DNA of 46,347 nt, from NCBI GenBank assembly GCA_002427845.1, contig DIYZ01000186.1, positions 44,225 to 90,571 on the forward strand. The letters run 5' to 3'. The DNA comes from Chloracidobacterium sp. UBA6041. GTDB lineage: Bacteria > Acidobacteriota > Blastocatellia > Pyrinomonadales > Pyrinomonadaceae. The notes beneath the pieces were generated by a model that did no database searches, had not been told where the DNA came from, and saw only the letters and a program-made list of their open reading frames with translations. Position numbers and translations under genes: made by a program. Positions within the stretch are counted from its first letter, which is position 1. Every line of letters begins with the position of its first letter. This document shows positions 1 through 7,463 of the stretch, piece by piece.

Positions 1-11
1 CTCATTACGCA

Positions 12-1550
12 TCACTCATTACTGACTGGCGGCAGATTGCTGTTAGCCGGTCCCTGGATGACGTGGCCCAGCGCATCGTAGCGCGAACCGTGGCAGGGAC
101 AATCCCAGGTATTTTCGAGCGAGTTCCAGTTAACGACACAGCCGAGATGCCGGCATACCGCCGAGCGTTCGTGCGTTTGTCCCTGTGGGTCGCGATAGAC
201 CGCCACCTTGCTCAGCCCACGCGCAATGATCGCGCCCGAACCGGGCTTAATCTCATCCACGGATTCAACGTCGCCCGCAACCGCAACATCCGTGTACTGC
301 CAGGCGACGTTCAAGTTCTCTTTCGCAAACTCCGGCAAGGCTTTCAACGTGATGCGCGACGGATCGTAAATCGACTGCCACCCATTCTTGCGACCCAGGA
401 TCAAATCGGTTAGCAGAATGCCGGCAATGGTTCCATGCGTCATCCCATTGCCCGAATCGCCGGTCGCAATAAAAACGTTTTTCTTGTCCAAAGGATTTCG
501 CCCTATAAACGCCAAACCATCGATCGGTTCCAGCACTTCTCCCGACCAGCGATACTCGATGCCTTCGACCATCGGAAAACGCCGGCGCGTCCAGCGCTCA
601 AGCGCGCCGAAGCGTTTGTTGGCATCGTCCTGCTGGCCAGTTTTGTGATCTTCCCCGCCAACAATCAAAACGTCATAAGCCGACGCTCCGCGGCCCAGAG
701 TTTCTAGTCGTATGTAGTGATAGGGATCGGGCGTGTCCCAGTAGAGCGCGCGCGTTACGGAGTCTTTTGGAATGCGCGCGCCTATCACATAGGTTTGGTA
801 GGCAGCTTGTTTGGTGTGAATCGCAATTAAGTCGTTAACCGGAGTGTTCGTGGCTACGACGACCGCATCGGCAGTAACGACACCGCCACCTTCTGTTTCC
901 ACGCGGGCCTTCTTGCCGCCTTCGATTTCTTTTGCGTGGGTCTGACTGTAGATTCGCCCGCCCTTTTGTTTGATGGCTTTGGCGAGCCCCGCCAGATACT
1001 TGAGCGGATGAAACTGGGCCTGGCGCGGAAAGCGAAGGGCAGCGCCGGTATCATAAGAATCCCAGGGAACACGCTCGACCTTTTCGATGGCGGTCAATCC
1101 GGCTTTATGCGCCGCTTCCAACTCATCATCGAGGATCTGTTTAGAGTCGCGCGGCGGCACAAACAAGTAACCATCAAGTCGTTCGAATTCACACCTGATT
1201 GCTTCGTCCTTAACGATCGCTTCAACCTTATCTATCGCCGCCGTGTGGCTCTCGGCCGCAAGCCGTGCGCCTTCCTCGCCATGCAAGCGCTCGAGTTCGA
1301 AATAACGGTCGTCCAGCGCGTTAACCAGATGCGCGGTGGTTCTTCCGGTCATGCCACCGCCAACTGGCCCGTCATCAATCACGACAACCGATTTGCCTTC
1401 GCGTGCCAACAGGTAAGCGGTTGTCATGCCCGCAATCCCGGCGCCCACGATGCAAACATCCCCGCTCACTTTTTCATTCAGAGATGGCTCAGGCGGCAAG
1501 TCAGCGGTTTCCATCCAGATAGACCTGCTCTGCTCGTAGGATTTTTTCAT
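12..1550 (-). CDS. FAD-dependent oxidoreductase with C-terminal Rieske 2Fe-2S domain
   Basis: A 512-residue soluble flavoprotein. The N-terminal DAO-type FAD domain carries the dinucleotide-binding motif GAGIAG at residues 36-41. The C-terminal ~90 residues form a Rieske domain with both cluster-binding pairs visible: C466/H468 in CRHLGC and C484/H487 in CPCHGS. This DAO-plus-Rieske layout is a known family of predicted oxidoreductases with no fixed substrate; electrons probably pass between flavin and cluster. No signal peptide is visible, so it should be cytoplasmic. The ATG is preceded only by a purine-rich stretch, not a strong ribosome binding site. It is transcribed away from phhA, with which it shares a 436-base gap. 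Domain call sure, substrate unknown. Confidence 0.9.
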   Translation of the reverse strand: MKKSYEQSRSIWMETADLPPEPSLNEKVSGDVCIVGAGIAGMTTAYLLAREGKSVVVIDDGPVGGGMTGRTTAHLVNALDDRYFELERLHGEEGARLAAESHTAAIDKVEAIVKDEAIRCEFERLDGYLFVPPRDSKQILDDELEAAHKAGLTAIEKVERVPWDSYDTGAALRFPRQAQFHPLKYLAGLAKAIKQKGGRIYSQTHAKEIEGGKKARVETEGGGVVTADAVVVATNTPVNDLIAIHTKQAAYQTYVIGARIPKDSVTRALYWDTPDPYHYIRLETLGRGASAYDVLIVGGEDHKTGQQDDANKRFGALERWTRRRFPMVEGIEYRWSGEVLEPIDGLAFIGRNPLDKKNVFIATGDSGNGMTHGTIAGILLTDLILGRKNGWQSIYDPSRITLKALPEFAKENLNVAWQYTDVAVAGDVESVDEIKPGSGAIIARGLSKVAVYRDPQGQTHERSAVCRHLGCVVNWNSLENTWDCPCHGSRYDALGHVIQGPANSNLPPVSNE

Positions 1551-1713
1551 TTTGGCTGCTTCTTTCGCTTGAGCGCTGCTCCTATGTAGTTATACGGTAC
1601 GGACGCCGCAGTCTCATGTCTGTTTATGGACCGGCAAAAACTACTTAACGCGATTAATACGTTGCCACTCGTGGTTGGCAGCAAGGTAAGTGCCGATGGA
1701 AAGGGTTTTAATA

Positions 1714-1742
1714 TTGACAAGCTGAAAGCGCCGGGCTAACTT
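1714..1742 (+). promoter_or_regulatory. Candidate sigma70 promoter of the phhA leader
   Basis: A perfect -35 TTGACA (1714-1719) is followed after 17 bases by a weak -10 TAACTT (1737-1742). Transcription would start near 1749, about 24 bases before the leader peptide start. The -35 is convincing and the -10 is not, so the call is moderate. The trp leader promoter has the same TTGACAAGCT sequence at its -35. Confidence 0.5.
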
Positions 1743-1772
1743 GCTTTGGAATTGATATTTCCTGTTACGACT

Positions 1773-1868
1773 ATGAATCATTTCACGCACAGCTTTTACT
1801 ACCTGTACCGTTATTATTATTGGGGCTCGCGGAAGCGAGAGAAGGCAGGTGAACGCTGTTCGGCGTAA
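1773..1868 (+). CDS. Tyr/Phe-rich leader peptide of phhA (31 aa)
   Basis: A short open frame, ATG 1773 to TAA 1866-1868. Residues 4-17 include Phe4, Phe8, Tyr9, Tyr10, Tyr12, Tyr14, Tyr15, Tyr16 and Trp17. Nine of these 14 codons are aromatic, three of them consecutive TAT. The tail is charged (SRKREK). It has no clear Shine-Dalgarno. It is followed by a U-tailed terminator at 1899-1947 and then phhA at 1987. A run of codons for the pathway amino acid just upstream of a terminator is the hallmark of ribosome-mediated attenuation, as in pheL, trpL and hisL. I infer that stalling at scarce charged Tyr-tRNA (perhaps also Phe) allows read-through into phhA. Short reading frames arise by chance, but nine aromatic codons in 14, in the right place, do not look like chance. 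Confidence 0.8.
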   Translation: MNHFTHSFYYLYRYYYWGSRKREKAGERCSA

Positions 1869-1917
1869 GTTGATTTAGCCACTAAGAACAGAAATTTTGA
1901 ACCGGCCACTTTCCTTC
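1800..1917 (+). promoter_or_regulatory. Alternative 1:2 and 2:3 (antiterminator) pairings of the phhA leader RNA
   Basis: Strand 1 (1800-1806, inside the Tyr codon cluster) can pair with 1845-1851 over seven bases, two of them G-U. That helix encloses a small hairpin CTCGC-GGAA-GCGAG (1826-1839). Strand 2 (1841-1851, GAAGGCAGGTG) can instead pair with strand 3 (1907-1917, CACTTTCCTTC) over eleven positions with one mismatch and one G-U. The 2:3 helix overlaps the 5' arm of the terminator, so the two exclude each other. A ribosome stalled on the Tyr codons would cover strand 1 and free strand 2. Pairings were drawn by hand; energies were not computed. Confidence 0.6.
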
Positions 1918-1947
1918 CGATGCAGGGAAACGTGGCTGGTTCTTTTT
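1899..1947 (+). terminator. Attenuator terminator upstream of phhA
   Basis: The left arm GAACCGGCCAC (1899-1909) pairs with GTGGCTGGTTC (1932-1942), including one G-U. The helix continues TTTCC/GGAAA (1910-1914 with 1926-1930) past one bulged C. TTTTT follows at 1943-1947. It stands after the leader peptide stop and 40 bases before phhA, so it can only act on leader transcripts. Confidence 0.85.
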
Positions 1948-1986
1948 ATGTATAGTTCCCCAAGCTGAAGAGCGAGGTTCTCAACC

Positions 1987-2880
1987 ATGTCCGGGCAACA
2001 CAAACATTCGCTACTGGCAGACCACGCTGACATGCGTCTGGTTGCTGTCGACGTCGAGGAAAGTCCCGCCGACCGCAATAAAATTGTGCAACTTAGTCCC
2101 GACCATCCGGGCTTTCGCGATCAGGACTATCGCGCACGCCGCAACCGCATAGCGCAACTCGCGCTCGACTATGAGCCCGGACAGCCCATTCCGGATGCGC
2201 CTTACACAGCGGAGGAACATGACGTGTGGCGCGTAGTTTGGGAGGCGCTCAAGCCGGCCCAGCAAGCTCACGCGTGCGCTGAATACCTGTCGTGTGTCGA
2301 ACGGTTGGCATTCGGTCCCGATAGCATTCCGCAGTTGCGCGAAATAAACGACAAGGTCCAGGCAATCAGCGGCTTTCGCCTTGAGCCGGTCGCGGGCCTG
2401 GTTGAACCACGCGTTTTTCTTGAGTCGCTGGCTTCGGGAACGTTCCTTTGCACACAGTACATTCGCCATCACTCGACACCGCTTTACACACCTGAGCCCG
2501 ACGTCGTGCATGAGATTGTTGGACACGCGGTGACACTGGCGAGCAAACGGCTCGCGGAACTCAATCGCCTGTTTGGTAAAGCCGTTCAGCGGACCGCCTC
2601 GCTGGAAGCCTTGAACAAGCTGTCGCGCGTTTACTGGTTCACGATTGAATTTGGCGTGCTGCGCGAAGAGGGCAGCGTTAAAGCGTACGGCACGGGATTG
2701 GTTTCTTCGGCTGGTGAATTACGTGCAATGCACAAGGCTGAGCTGCGGCCGCTCGATTTAGAGGCAGCGTCTAATCAGGACTATGACCCAACACACTTTC
2801 AGCCAATCTTGTTTTGCGCGGATTCATTTGAGGCGATGTATCACTCGCTGCACGACTACCTGGTTGCCTGGGATGCGTAG
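1987..2880 (+). CDS. phhA: Phenylalanine 4-monooxygenase
   Basis: A 297-residue iron- and tetrahydropterin-dependent aromatic amino acid hydroxylase converting L-Phe to L-Tyr with O2. The iron ligands are visible: H175 and H180 in HEIVGH and E221 in YWFTIEFG. The conserved IRHHSTPLYTPEPD segment lies just before them. Length fits the bacterial monomeric enzymes, without the animal ACT regulatory domain. The ATG has GCGAGG upstream at fair spacing. It stands alone between its own attenuated leader and a terminator, next to the trp operon. The Tyr-codon leader suggests an anabolic role in Tyr supply, rather than the catabolic role seen in pseudomonads. No pterin recycling gene (phhB) is adjacent. 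Confidence 0.96.
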   Translation: MSGQHKHSLLADHADMRLVAVDVEESPADRNKIVQLSPDHPGFRDQDYRARRNRIAQLALDYEPGQPIPDAPYTAEEHDVWRVVWEALKPAQQAHACAEYLSCVERLAFGPDSIPQLREINDKVQAISGFRLEPVAGLVEPRVFLESLASGTFLCTQYIRHHSTPLYTPEPDVVHEIVGHAVTLASKRLAELNRLFGKAVQRTASLEALNKLSRVYWFTIEFGVLREEGSVKAYGTGLVSSAGELRAMHKAELRPLDLEAASNQDYDPTHFQPILFCADSFEAMYHSLHDYLVAWDA

Positions 2881-2912
2881 GTCAATAAACTGTTGAGCGC
2901 TTTGGCTATCGG

Positions 2913-2946
2913 GTAGTGGGTCAGTTTGAGAAAAACCACTACTTTT
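2913..2946 (+). terminator. Rho-independent terminator after phhA
   Basis: GTAGTGG (2913-2919) pairs perfectly with CCACTAC (2936-2942), followed by TTTT. It lies 33 bases after the phhA stop. The left arm and loop resemble a sequence at 8180-8198, so it may belong to a repeat family. Confidence 0.75.
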
Positions 2947-2961
2947 ACAGAACTGCTCGCG

Positions 2962-3039
2962 GGTAGCGAGCGGATACTGAAATTCAACTTTATTACACCG
3001 AAGATTATTCAATCTTGAATATTGCCTCCGCTCGCTACC
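2962..3039 (+). repeat. 13-bp perfect inverted repeat with inner hairpin
   Basis: GGTAGCGAGCGGA (2962-2974) is the exact reverse complement of 3027-3039. Inside lies a second hairpin, AAGATT-ATTC-AATCTT (3001-3016). The stretch 2881-3217 holds this structure, the phhA terminator and the trp promoter; I see no gene in it. Just after it, CCCGGTTCTGTA recurs near 10470. Confidence 0.6.
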
Positions 3040-3175
3040 ACCACCCCCGGTCCGTTCCCGGTTCTGTATTAGTCTCTGCCCGAGGTTGAAAATTCTCGAG
3101 TTTTATAATTCTTCAACTTGGACCGCGAATCACAATCTTTTTCAAAGTGACGCATTACCTTTTCTTCTGCATAAT

Positions 3176-3205
3176 TTGACAAGCTCCAGTGCCGTCGGAT
3201 ATAAA
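3176..3205 (+). promoter_or_regulatory. trp operon promoter
   Basis: TTGACA (3176-3181), an 18-base spacer and TATAAA (3200-3205) make a near-consensus sigma70 promoter. The start site would fall near 3212, only about six bases before the leader peptide ATG at 3218. The leader peptide is thus probably translated leaderless. Confidence 0.75.
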
Positions 3206-3217
3206 CGCCGCACGATT

Positions 3218-3331
3218 ATGAAGCTCAACGCTTACCAGATTCCCGCAGCCCCGCGTTACGCCAACTGGTATTGGCGCGTCACCAGCCGGGTGGCGGGCGT
3301 AGCTTTCAACGAGGAGCGCGAGCGAAAGTAG
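3218..3331 (+). CDS. trpL: trp operon leader peptide (37 aa)
   Basis: ATG 3218 to TAG 3329-3331. Residues 17-19 are Trp-Tyr-Trp (TGG 3266-3268 and 3272-3274), in the context ANWYWRV. They are immediately followed by a 7-bp hairpin, and a terminator follows at 3358-3402. No Shine-Dalgarno is present, in keeping with a start about six bases from the predicted transcript end. The arrangement matches a classical Trp attenuator leader. The C-terminal half (ending ERERK) is longer than in enterobacterial TrpL. Its charged tail resembles that of the phhA leader. Confidence 0.8.
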   Translation: MKLNAYQIPAAPRYANWYWRVTSRVAGVAFNEERERK

Positions 3332-3368
3332 AGCAGGCGCACAAATCGTTTCTAAAGAACCCGCTGTC
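3277..3368 (+). promoter_or_regulatory. trp leader 1:2 hairpin and 2:3 antiterminator
   Basis: Strand 1 CGTCACC (3277-3283) pairs with GGTGGCG (3289-3295) over seven bases, starting two bases after the second Trp codon. Strand 2 (3289-3297, GGTGGCGGG) pairs alternatively with strand 3 (3360-3368, CCCGCTGTC) over nine unbroken positions, three of them G-U. A ribosome stalled at the Trp codons would occlude strand 1 and favour 2:3, which excludes the terminator. Confidence 0.65.
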
Positions 3369-3402
3369 AGGAGGATAATTCCGGCAGTGGGTTTCTGTTT
3401 TT
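3358..3402 (+). terminator. Attenuator terminator upstream of trpE
   Basis: AACCCGCTGTC (3358-3368) pairs with GGCAGTGGGTT (3383-3393) over 11 bases with two G-U pairs. A U-rich run with TTTTT at 3398-3402 follows. The loop contains AGGAGG. It lies 52 bases upstream of the trpE start. Confidence 0.82.
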
Positions 3403-3454
3403 GATAACAACGTACCGCATGGGGTTCTAAACTTCATTAGCAACTGGTGGATCA

Positions 3455-5002
3455 GTGAATTCGCTTAGCTCTCAAGTTCAACCGGCATCGTTCGAAGATT
3501 TCGAGCGCGAAACCAGGCGCGGCAATGTCGTCGCTGTATCGAGGACTGTCGCCGAACAGTCAAGGAGTCCCGTCGAAGTTTTTGTGAGTATGGCGGGAAG
3601 CGCTCGTTACGCTTTTCTGCTTGAATCCGTCGAGGGAACCGAAGGCGTAGCTAAATATTCTTTCATAGGCGCCAATCCGCAGATGCTTGTTCGCGGCCGC
3701 GGCAGCGAGACGCTGATAGAACGGAACGGTGTCCTGGAAACGCGTTCGGAATGTGCGACGGAATATCTCAAGAATCATTTTCGTCAAAGAAAACTGGCGA
3801 ACCCTGGCGAGCTCGCGCCGCTTGCGGGCGGCGCCGTCGGATACCTGGGCTATCAATGCGCGCGTTGGTTTGACCTCGGTCTTCAGCCGGCGCCGCAGAA
3901 AGACGACGCGAACGAGCCGGAGTCTGCGTGTGATGATGCACTCTTGATGTTCTATCGCACGCTGGTTGTATTCGATCGCGGTCAACGACAAATACAAATT
4001 GTCTCCGCCGTTTTTACAGAAGAGGCGGAACCAGGCGGAGTAAGTTTGCGAGAGCTCTACGACAAGGCGGTTCGAGAAACCGCGCGCCTCGAACAACTTC
4101 TCACCAGGGCGGGCCCACAATCCCCGACCAGTCCGGCTAAAGATTCCCACTCCCAGGACATCAGGAAAACTTCGGTTCGCTCAAACTGGGCTAAACCCGA
4201 TTTTGAATCGGCGGTGCGAGCCGTCAAAGAATACATTTTGGCCGGCGATTGTTATCAGGTAGTTCTTTCGCAGCGATTTACCACGGAAGTTACCGCCGAC
4301 CCGCTTTCAATCTACCGCGCTCTTCGCAAGAGCAACCCGTCGCCCTATATGTACTTTCTGAAAATGGGCGACGACGCGATCATTGGCGCGTCTCCGGAAA
4401 TGCTGGTCCGCTGCCGCGGTGAGCAACTTGATTACCGGCCCATCGCGGGCACACGCCGGCGCGGCGCCAGCGAAACTGAAGACGACAGGCTTGCCGAGGA
4501 GATGCGTAACGATGAGAAGGAAGTTGCTGAGCACATTATGCTCGTCGATCTGGGACGCAACGATCTGGGACGGGTGGCGCAGTTTGGGTCAGTTAAAGTG
4601 GAGGACCTGATGTCGGTCGAGCGCTACTCGAAAGTGCAACACCTGGTTTCGAGTTTAAGTGCGCGTCTGCGCGACGGCTGTGATCGCTTCGAGGCGCTCG
4701 CGGCGTGTTTTCCGGCAGGCACGGTGTCCGGTGCGCCGAAGGTGAGAGCGATGGAGATCATTCAGGAGCTGGAACCGGAAGAGCGCGGCGTCTATGCAGG
4801 AGCGGTGCTTTACGCAGACTACGCCGGCAATCTGGATTCCTGTATCGCCATTCGCACAATTGTGCTGAATAAGACGGAAGCTTCCGTGCAGGCCGGGGCC
4901 GGCATCGTCGCCGATTCAGTACCCGAGCGGGAACACGAGGAAACGGTTCACAAGGCGCAGGCATTGTTGCGCGCGATCGAGATGGCGGAGGATGACGCGT
5001 GA
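3455..5002 (+). CDS. trpE: Anthranilate synthase component I
   Basis: A 515-residue chorismate-utilising enzyme that, with TrpG, makes anthranilate from chorismate and glutamine, the first step of Trp synthesis. Family motifs visible: the N-terminal LLES segment (the usual Trp feedback site region), GASPEMLVR, PIAGTRRRG, LVDLGRNDLGRV and FPAGTVSGAPK. The start is GTG, with GGTGG upstream. It is the first gene of the operon, downstream of the attenuator. Its stop overlaps the trpG start by four bases (GTGA), implying translational coupling of the two subunits. Confidence 0.97.
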   Translation: MNSLSSQVQPASFEDFERETRRGNVVAVSRTVAEQSRSPVEVFVSMAGSARYAFLLESVEGTEGVAKYSFIGANPQMLVRGRGSETLIERNGVLETRSECATEYLKNHFRQRKLANPGELAPLAGGAVGYLGYQCARWFDLGLQPAPQKDDANEPESACDDALLMFYRTLVVFDRGQRQIQIVSAVFTEEAEPGGVSLRELYDKAVRETARLEQLLTRAGPQSPTSPAKDSHSQDIRKTSVRSNWAKPDFESAVRAVKEYILAGDCYQVVLSQRFTTEVTADPLSIYRALRKSNPSPYMYFLKMGDDAIIGASPEMLVRCRGEQLDYRPIAGTRRRGASETEDDRLAEEMRNDEKEVAEHIMLVDLGRNDLGRVAQFGSVKVEDLMSVERYSKVQHLVSSLSARLRDGCDRFEALAACFPAGTVSGAPKVRAMEIIQELEPEERGVYAGAVLYADYAGNLDSCIAIRTIVLNKTEASVQAGAGIVADSVPEREHEETVHKAQALLRAIEMAEDDA

Positions 5003-5562
5003 TTTTAGTAATCGACAACTATGATTCGTTTACTTATAACCTGGTCCAGTATTTGGGCGAGCTTGGGGAAGACGTTGCAGTGCGGCGTAACGACGAGATC
5101 ACAGTCGCGGAAATTGCAGCCAGTCTTCCGCAGCGTATTCTGATCTCGCCGGGCCCGGGCCGTCCCGCTGACGCCGGAATTACACTGGAGCTGATAACGC
5201 GTTTGGCAGGCCGAGTGCCGATACTGGGAGTGTGCCTGGGCCATCAGGCAATTGGAGAAGTGTTCGGGGGCCGGGTAGTGAGAGCTGCCACCGTTGTGCA
5301 TGGCAAAAGCTCGGAAATTGTTCACGACCGGAAGTCGATCTTTCACGGTCTCGAATCTCCTTTTAAGGCCGGCCGTTATCATTCGCTGGTTGTCGAACGT
5401 GAAAGCTTGCCATCCTGTCTGGAGATTTCTGCCGAGACCCGCGATGGAGTCATCATGGGATTGCGCCATCGCGAACAGAAAATTGAAGGAGTGCAGTTTC
5501 ATCCCGAATCGATCCTGACGCAGTCGGGAAAGAAGTTGTTGGCAAACTTTCTTAAACTATGA
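4999..5562 (+). CDS. trpG: Anthranilate synthase component II (glutamine amidotransferase)
   Basis: A 187-residue class I glutamine amidotransferase supplying ammonia to TrpE. The catalytic Cys sits in GVCLGHQAIG and the His-Glu pair in FHPESIL; the N-terminal DNYDSFTYN is typical. The start is GTG inside the trpE stop (GTGA), with GGAGGA close upstream. The stop overlaps the trpD ATG (ATGA). Such proteins can also serve para-aminobenzoate synthase (PabA). No separate pabA is seen here, so dual use is possible but not shown. Confidence 0.96.
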   Translation: MILVIDNYDSFTYNLVQYLGELGEDVAVRRNDEITVAEIAASLPQRILISPGPGRPADAGITLELITRLAGRVPILGVCLGHQAIGEVFGGRVVRAATVVHGKSSEIVHDRKSIFHGLESPFKAGRYHSLVVERESLPSCLEISAETRDGVIMGLRHREQKIEGVQFHPESILTQSGKKLLANFLKL

Positions 5563-6650
5563 GCGAAGCATCATCGAACAAAAACGCCGCGGGTTTATCC
5601 GGCGCCAGTCGCGCGGACTACACACCGCAGGATTCAGGACTGGGCGCTTTTGTCGCGCGTTTGATGAACAGCGAAAATCTGTCACGCCGGGAGGCGTCGC
5701 AGTTCCTGGAGTGTCTGTTGGATGTCGCTGCCACCGACGCGCAAGTAGCCGCGGCGTTGGTGGCATTGGCAATGAAGGGCGAAACAGTTGCAGAACTTGC
5801 CGGCATCGCCACGGCGATGCGCGCGCGCGCCGTACAAATTAGGTCCCGTCACGAAACTTTTTTGGATACGGCCGGAACAGGCTCGAGTAATGCAAAAACA
5901 TTCAACGTTTCGACCGCTGCGGCTTTCGTGATAGCGGGCGCCGGACTTCCCGTCGCGAAACATGGGAACCGCGCCGTTACCAGTCGCTCCGGGAGCTCTG
6001 ACGTTTTGACGGCCCTGGGAGTGCATGTCACTGCGTCACCAGAAACTGCCGAACAATGTCTCAACGAGCTTGGCTTCTGTTTTCTGTTTGCGCCGCTCTA
6101 TCACGGCACTACCGCGCGCGTCGCGGCGATCCGGCGCGAATTGGGCGTGCGTACAATCTTCAACTTGCTTGGTCCGCTAACAAATCCCGCGGGTGCGCCA
6201 TATCAACTCGTGGGTGTTTCAAGTGCTGCGCTGGTTGAGCCGCTCGCTCAAGCGCTGGCGGCATTGGGAACAAAGCGCGCGTGGGTGGTGCATGGACTGG
6301 ATGGCTTGGATGAAGTGACTTTGGCGGACAAGACGATGGTCGCCGAGGCCCATGATGGCTCCGTTAAGAAATTTGAACTCGCGCCGGAGGATTTTGGTCT
6401 GCAACATACTTCGCTCGAAAATTTTGCGGCCGGAGACGCAGCGGCGAGCGCCCGCATCATTCAAGAGGTCTTTTCCGGAAAGCGACGCGACGCGGCACGC
6501 GACCTTGTCGTTGCAAATGCCGCGGCCGGGCTATTCATTTGTGGGGCCGCTAAGAATCTGCGCGAAGCAGCGAGGCTGGCGGCGGCAAGCATCGATGAGG
6601 GCTCTGTGGCGGCGAAGCTTGCCGAGTTAGTGAGAGCAACGAACGCATGA
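5559..6650 (+). CDS. trpD: Anthranilate phosphoribosyltransferase
   Basis: A 363-residue enzyme joining anthranilate and PRPP to give phosphoribosyl-anthranilate. The PRPP-binding glycine loop DTAGTGSSNAKTFNVST and the KHGNRAVTSRSGSSDVL segment are clear. An N-terminal extension of about 25 residues, rich in Ser, Asn and Ala, precedes the conserved start, and a second start within it cannot be excluded. ATGA overlaps join it to trpG upstream and trpC downstream. Confidence 0.96.
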   Translation: MSEASSNKNAAGLSGASRADYTPQDSGLGAFVARLMNSENLSRREASQFLECLLDVAATDAQVAAALVALAMKGETVAELAGIATAMRARAVQIRSRHETFLDTAGTGSSNAKTFNVSTAAAFVIAGAGLPVAKHGNRAVTSRSGSSDVLTALGVHVTASPETAEQCLNELGFCFLFAPLYHGTTARVAAIRRELGVRTIFNLLGPLTNPAGAPYQLVGVSSAALVEPLAQALAALGTKRAWVVHGLDGLDEVTLADKTMVAEAHDGSVKKFELAPEDFGLQHTSLENFAAGDAAASARIIQEVFSGKRRDAARDLVVANAAAGLFICGAAKNLREAARLAAASIDEGSVAAKLAELVRATNA

Positions 6651-7459
6651 AAACCGGGATCGACTTTTTGGAGACTGTAGTTGAAAGCAAGCGCACGCGT
6701 CTGGCTCACGCGAAAGCCAAAGTCTCGCTTGAGTCGTTGCGCGCAGAAGCGTTCGAAGTTCGCGCGCGGGCCGCGCGCCCCGCGCTGCGTGACACGCTCA
6801 ATCAAAACAAAGGGATCAATGTTATCGCCGAAATCAAACGAGCTTCGCCCTCGAAAGGCAATCTCGGCTTGCGTATTCCAGTTGAGGCGATGGCGCTGTC
6901 CTACGGCCGTGGCGGCGCCGCGGCAGTGTCTGTGCTAACTGAAGAAGATTATTTTCATGGTTCGCTCGAGGACTTGCGCGCCGTGCGTCGCTCCGTATCT
7001 CTTCCTGTTTTGCGGAAGGACTTTATCTTTGAAGACTACCAGGTTTATGAGTCGGCCGCGGCGGGGGCCGACGCTTTGCTGCTGATTGTCGCGTTACTCG
7101 ACGACGCCACGCTGACACGACTACGCGAGCTCGCGGAAACTGAACTAGGGATGGACGCGCTGGTGGAAGTGCACACCGCCGAAGAAATGCGCCGTGCATC
7201 CGCAACCGGAGCAACATTCATCGGCGTTAACAATCGTAACCTGCACACGTTCGAAGTTTCCCTTGACGTTTCGCTTGCGCTGGTCAACGAAGCGCCGCGC
7301 AGCGCCGTGCTAGTGAGTGAAAGCGGACTCAAGAGCGGGTCTGAACTACGGCGCTTGCGCGACGCCGGATATCATGGCTTTCTGATTGGTGAAACCCTGG
7401 TAGGTGCGGAGAATCCGGAAGATTCTTTGCGGGCGATTATTAGACAGGCTGAAGAATAA
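6647..7459 (+). CDS. trpC: Indole-3-glycerol-phosphate synthase
   Basis: A 270-residue TIM-barrel enzyme closing the indole ring from CdRP. Family signatures: IAEIKRASPSKG near residue 60, VLRKDFIFEDYQVYE, VGVNNRN-type IGVNNRNLHTFEV and LVSESGL. The start overlaps the trpD stop (ATGA). It is a stand-alone enzyme, not fused to TrpF as in enterobacteria; trpF follows four bases after the stop. Confidence 0.96.
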   Translation: MKTGIDFLETVVESKRTRLAHAKAKVSLESLRAEAFEVRARAARPALRDTLNQNKGINVIAEIKRASPSKGNLGLRIPVEAMALSYGRGGAAAVSVLTEEDYFHGSLEDLRAVRRSVSLPVLRKDFIFEDYQVYESAAAGADALLLIVALLDDATLTRLRELAETELGMDALVEVHTAEEMRRASATGATFIGVNNRNLHTFEVSLDVSLALVNEAPRSAVLVSESGLKSGSELRRLRDAGYHGFLIGETLVGAENPEDSLRAIIRQAEE

Positions 7460-7463
7460 AAAG

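Noticed and set aside
936..1589. Plus-strand 217-aa frame opposite the FAD/Rieske gene
   Set aside because: It is the mirror of a clear gene and its protein shows no domain.
1749..1986. T-box riboswitch upstream of phhA
   Set aside because: The T-box consensus (AGGGTGGNACCGCG) is absent, and a codon-rich leader frame explains the terminator better.
3560..4150. Minus-strand 196-aa frame inside trpE
   Set aside because: It lies wholly within trpE and has no recognisable motif.
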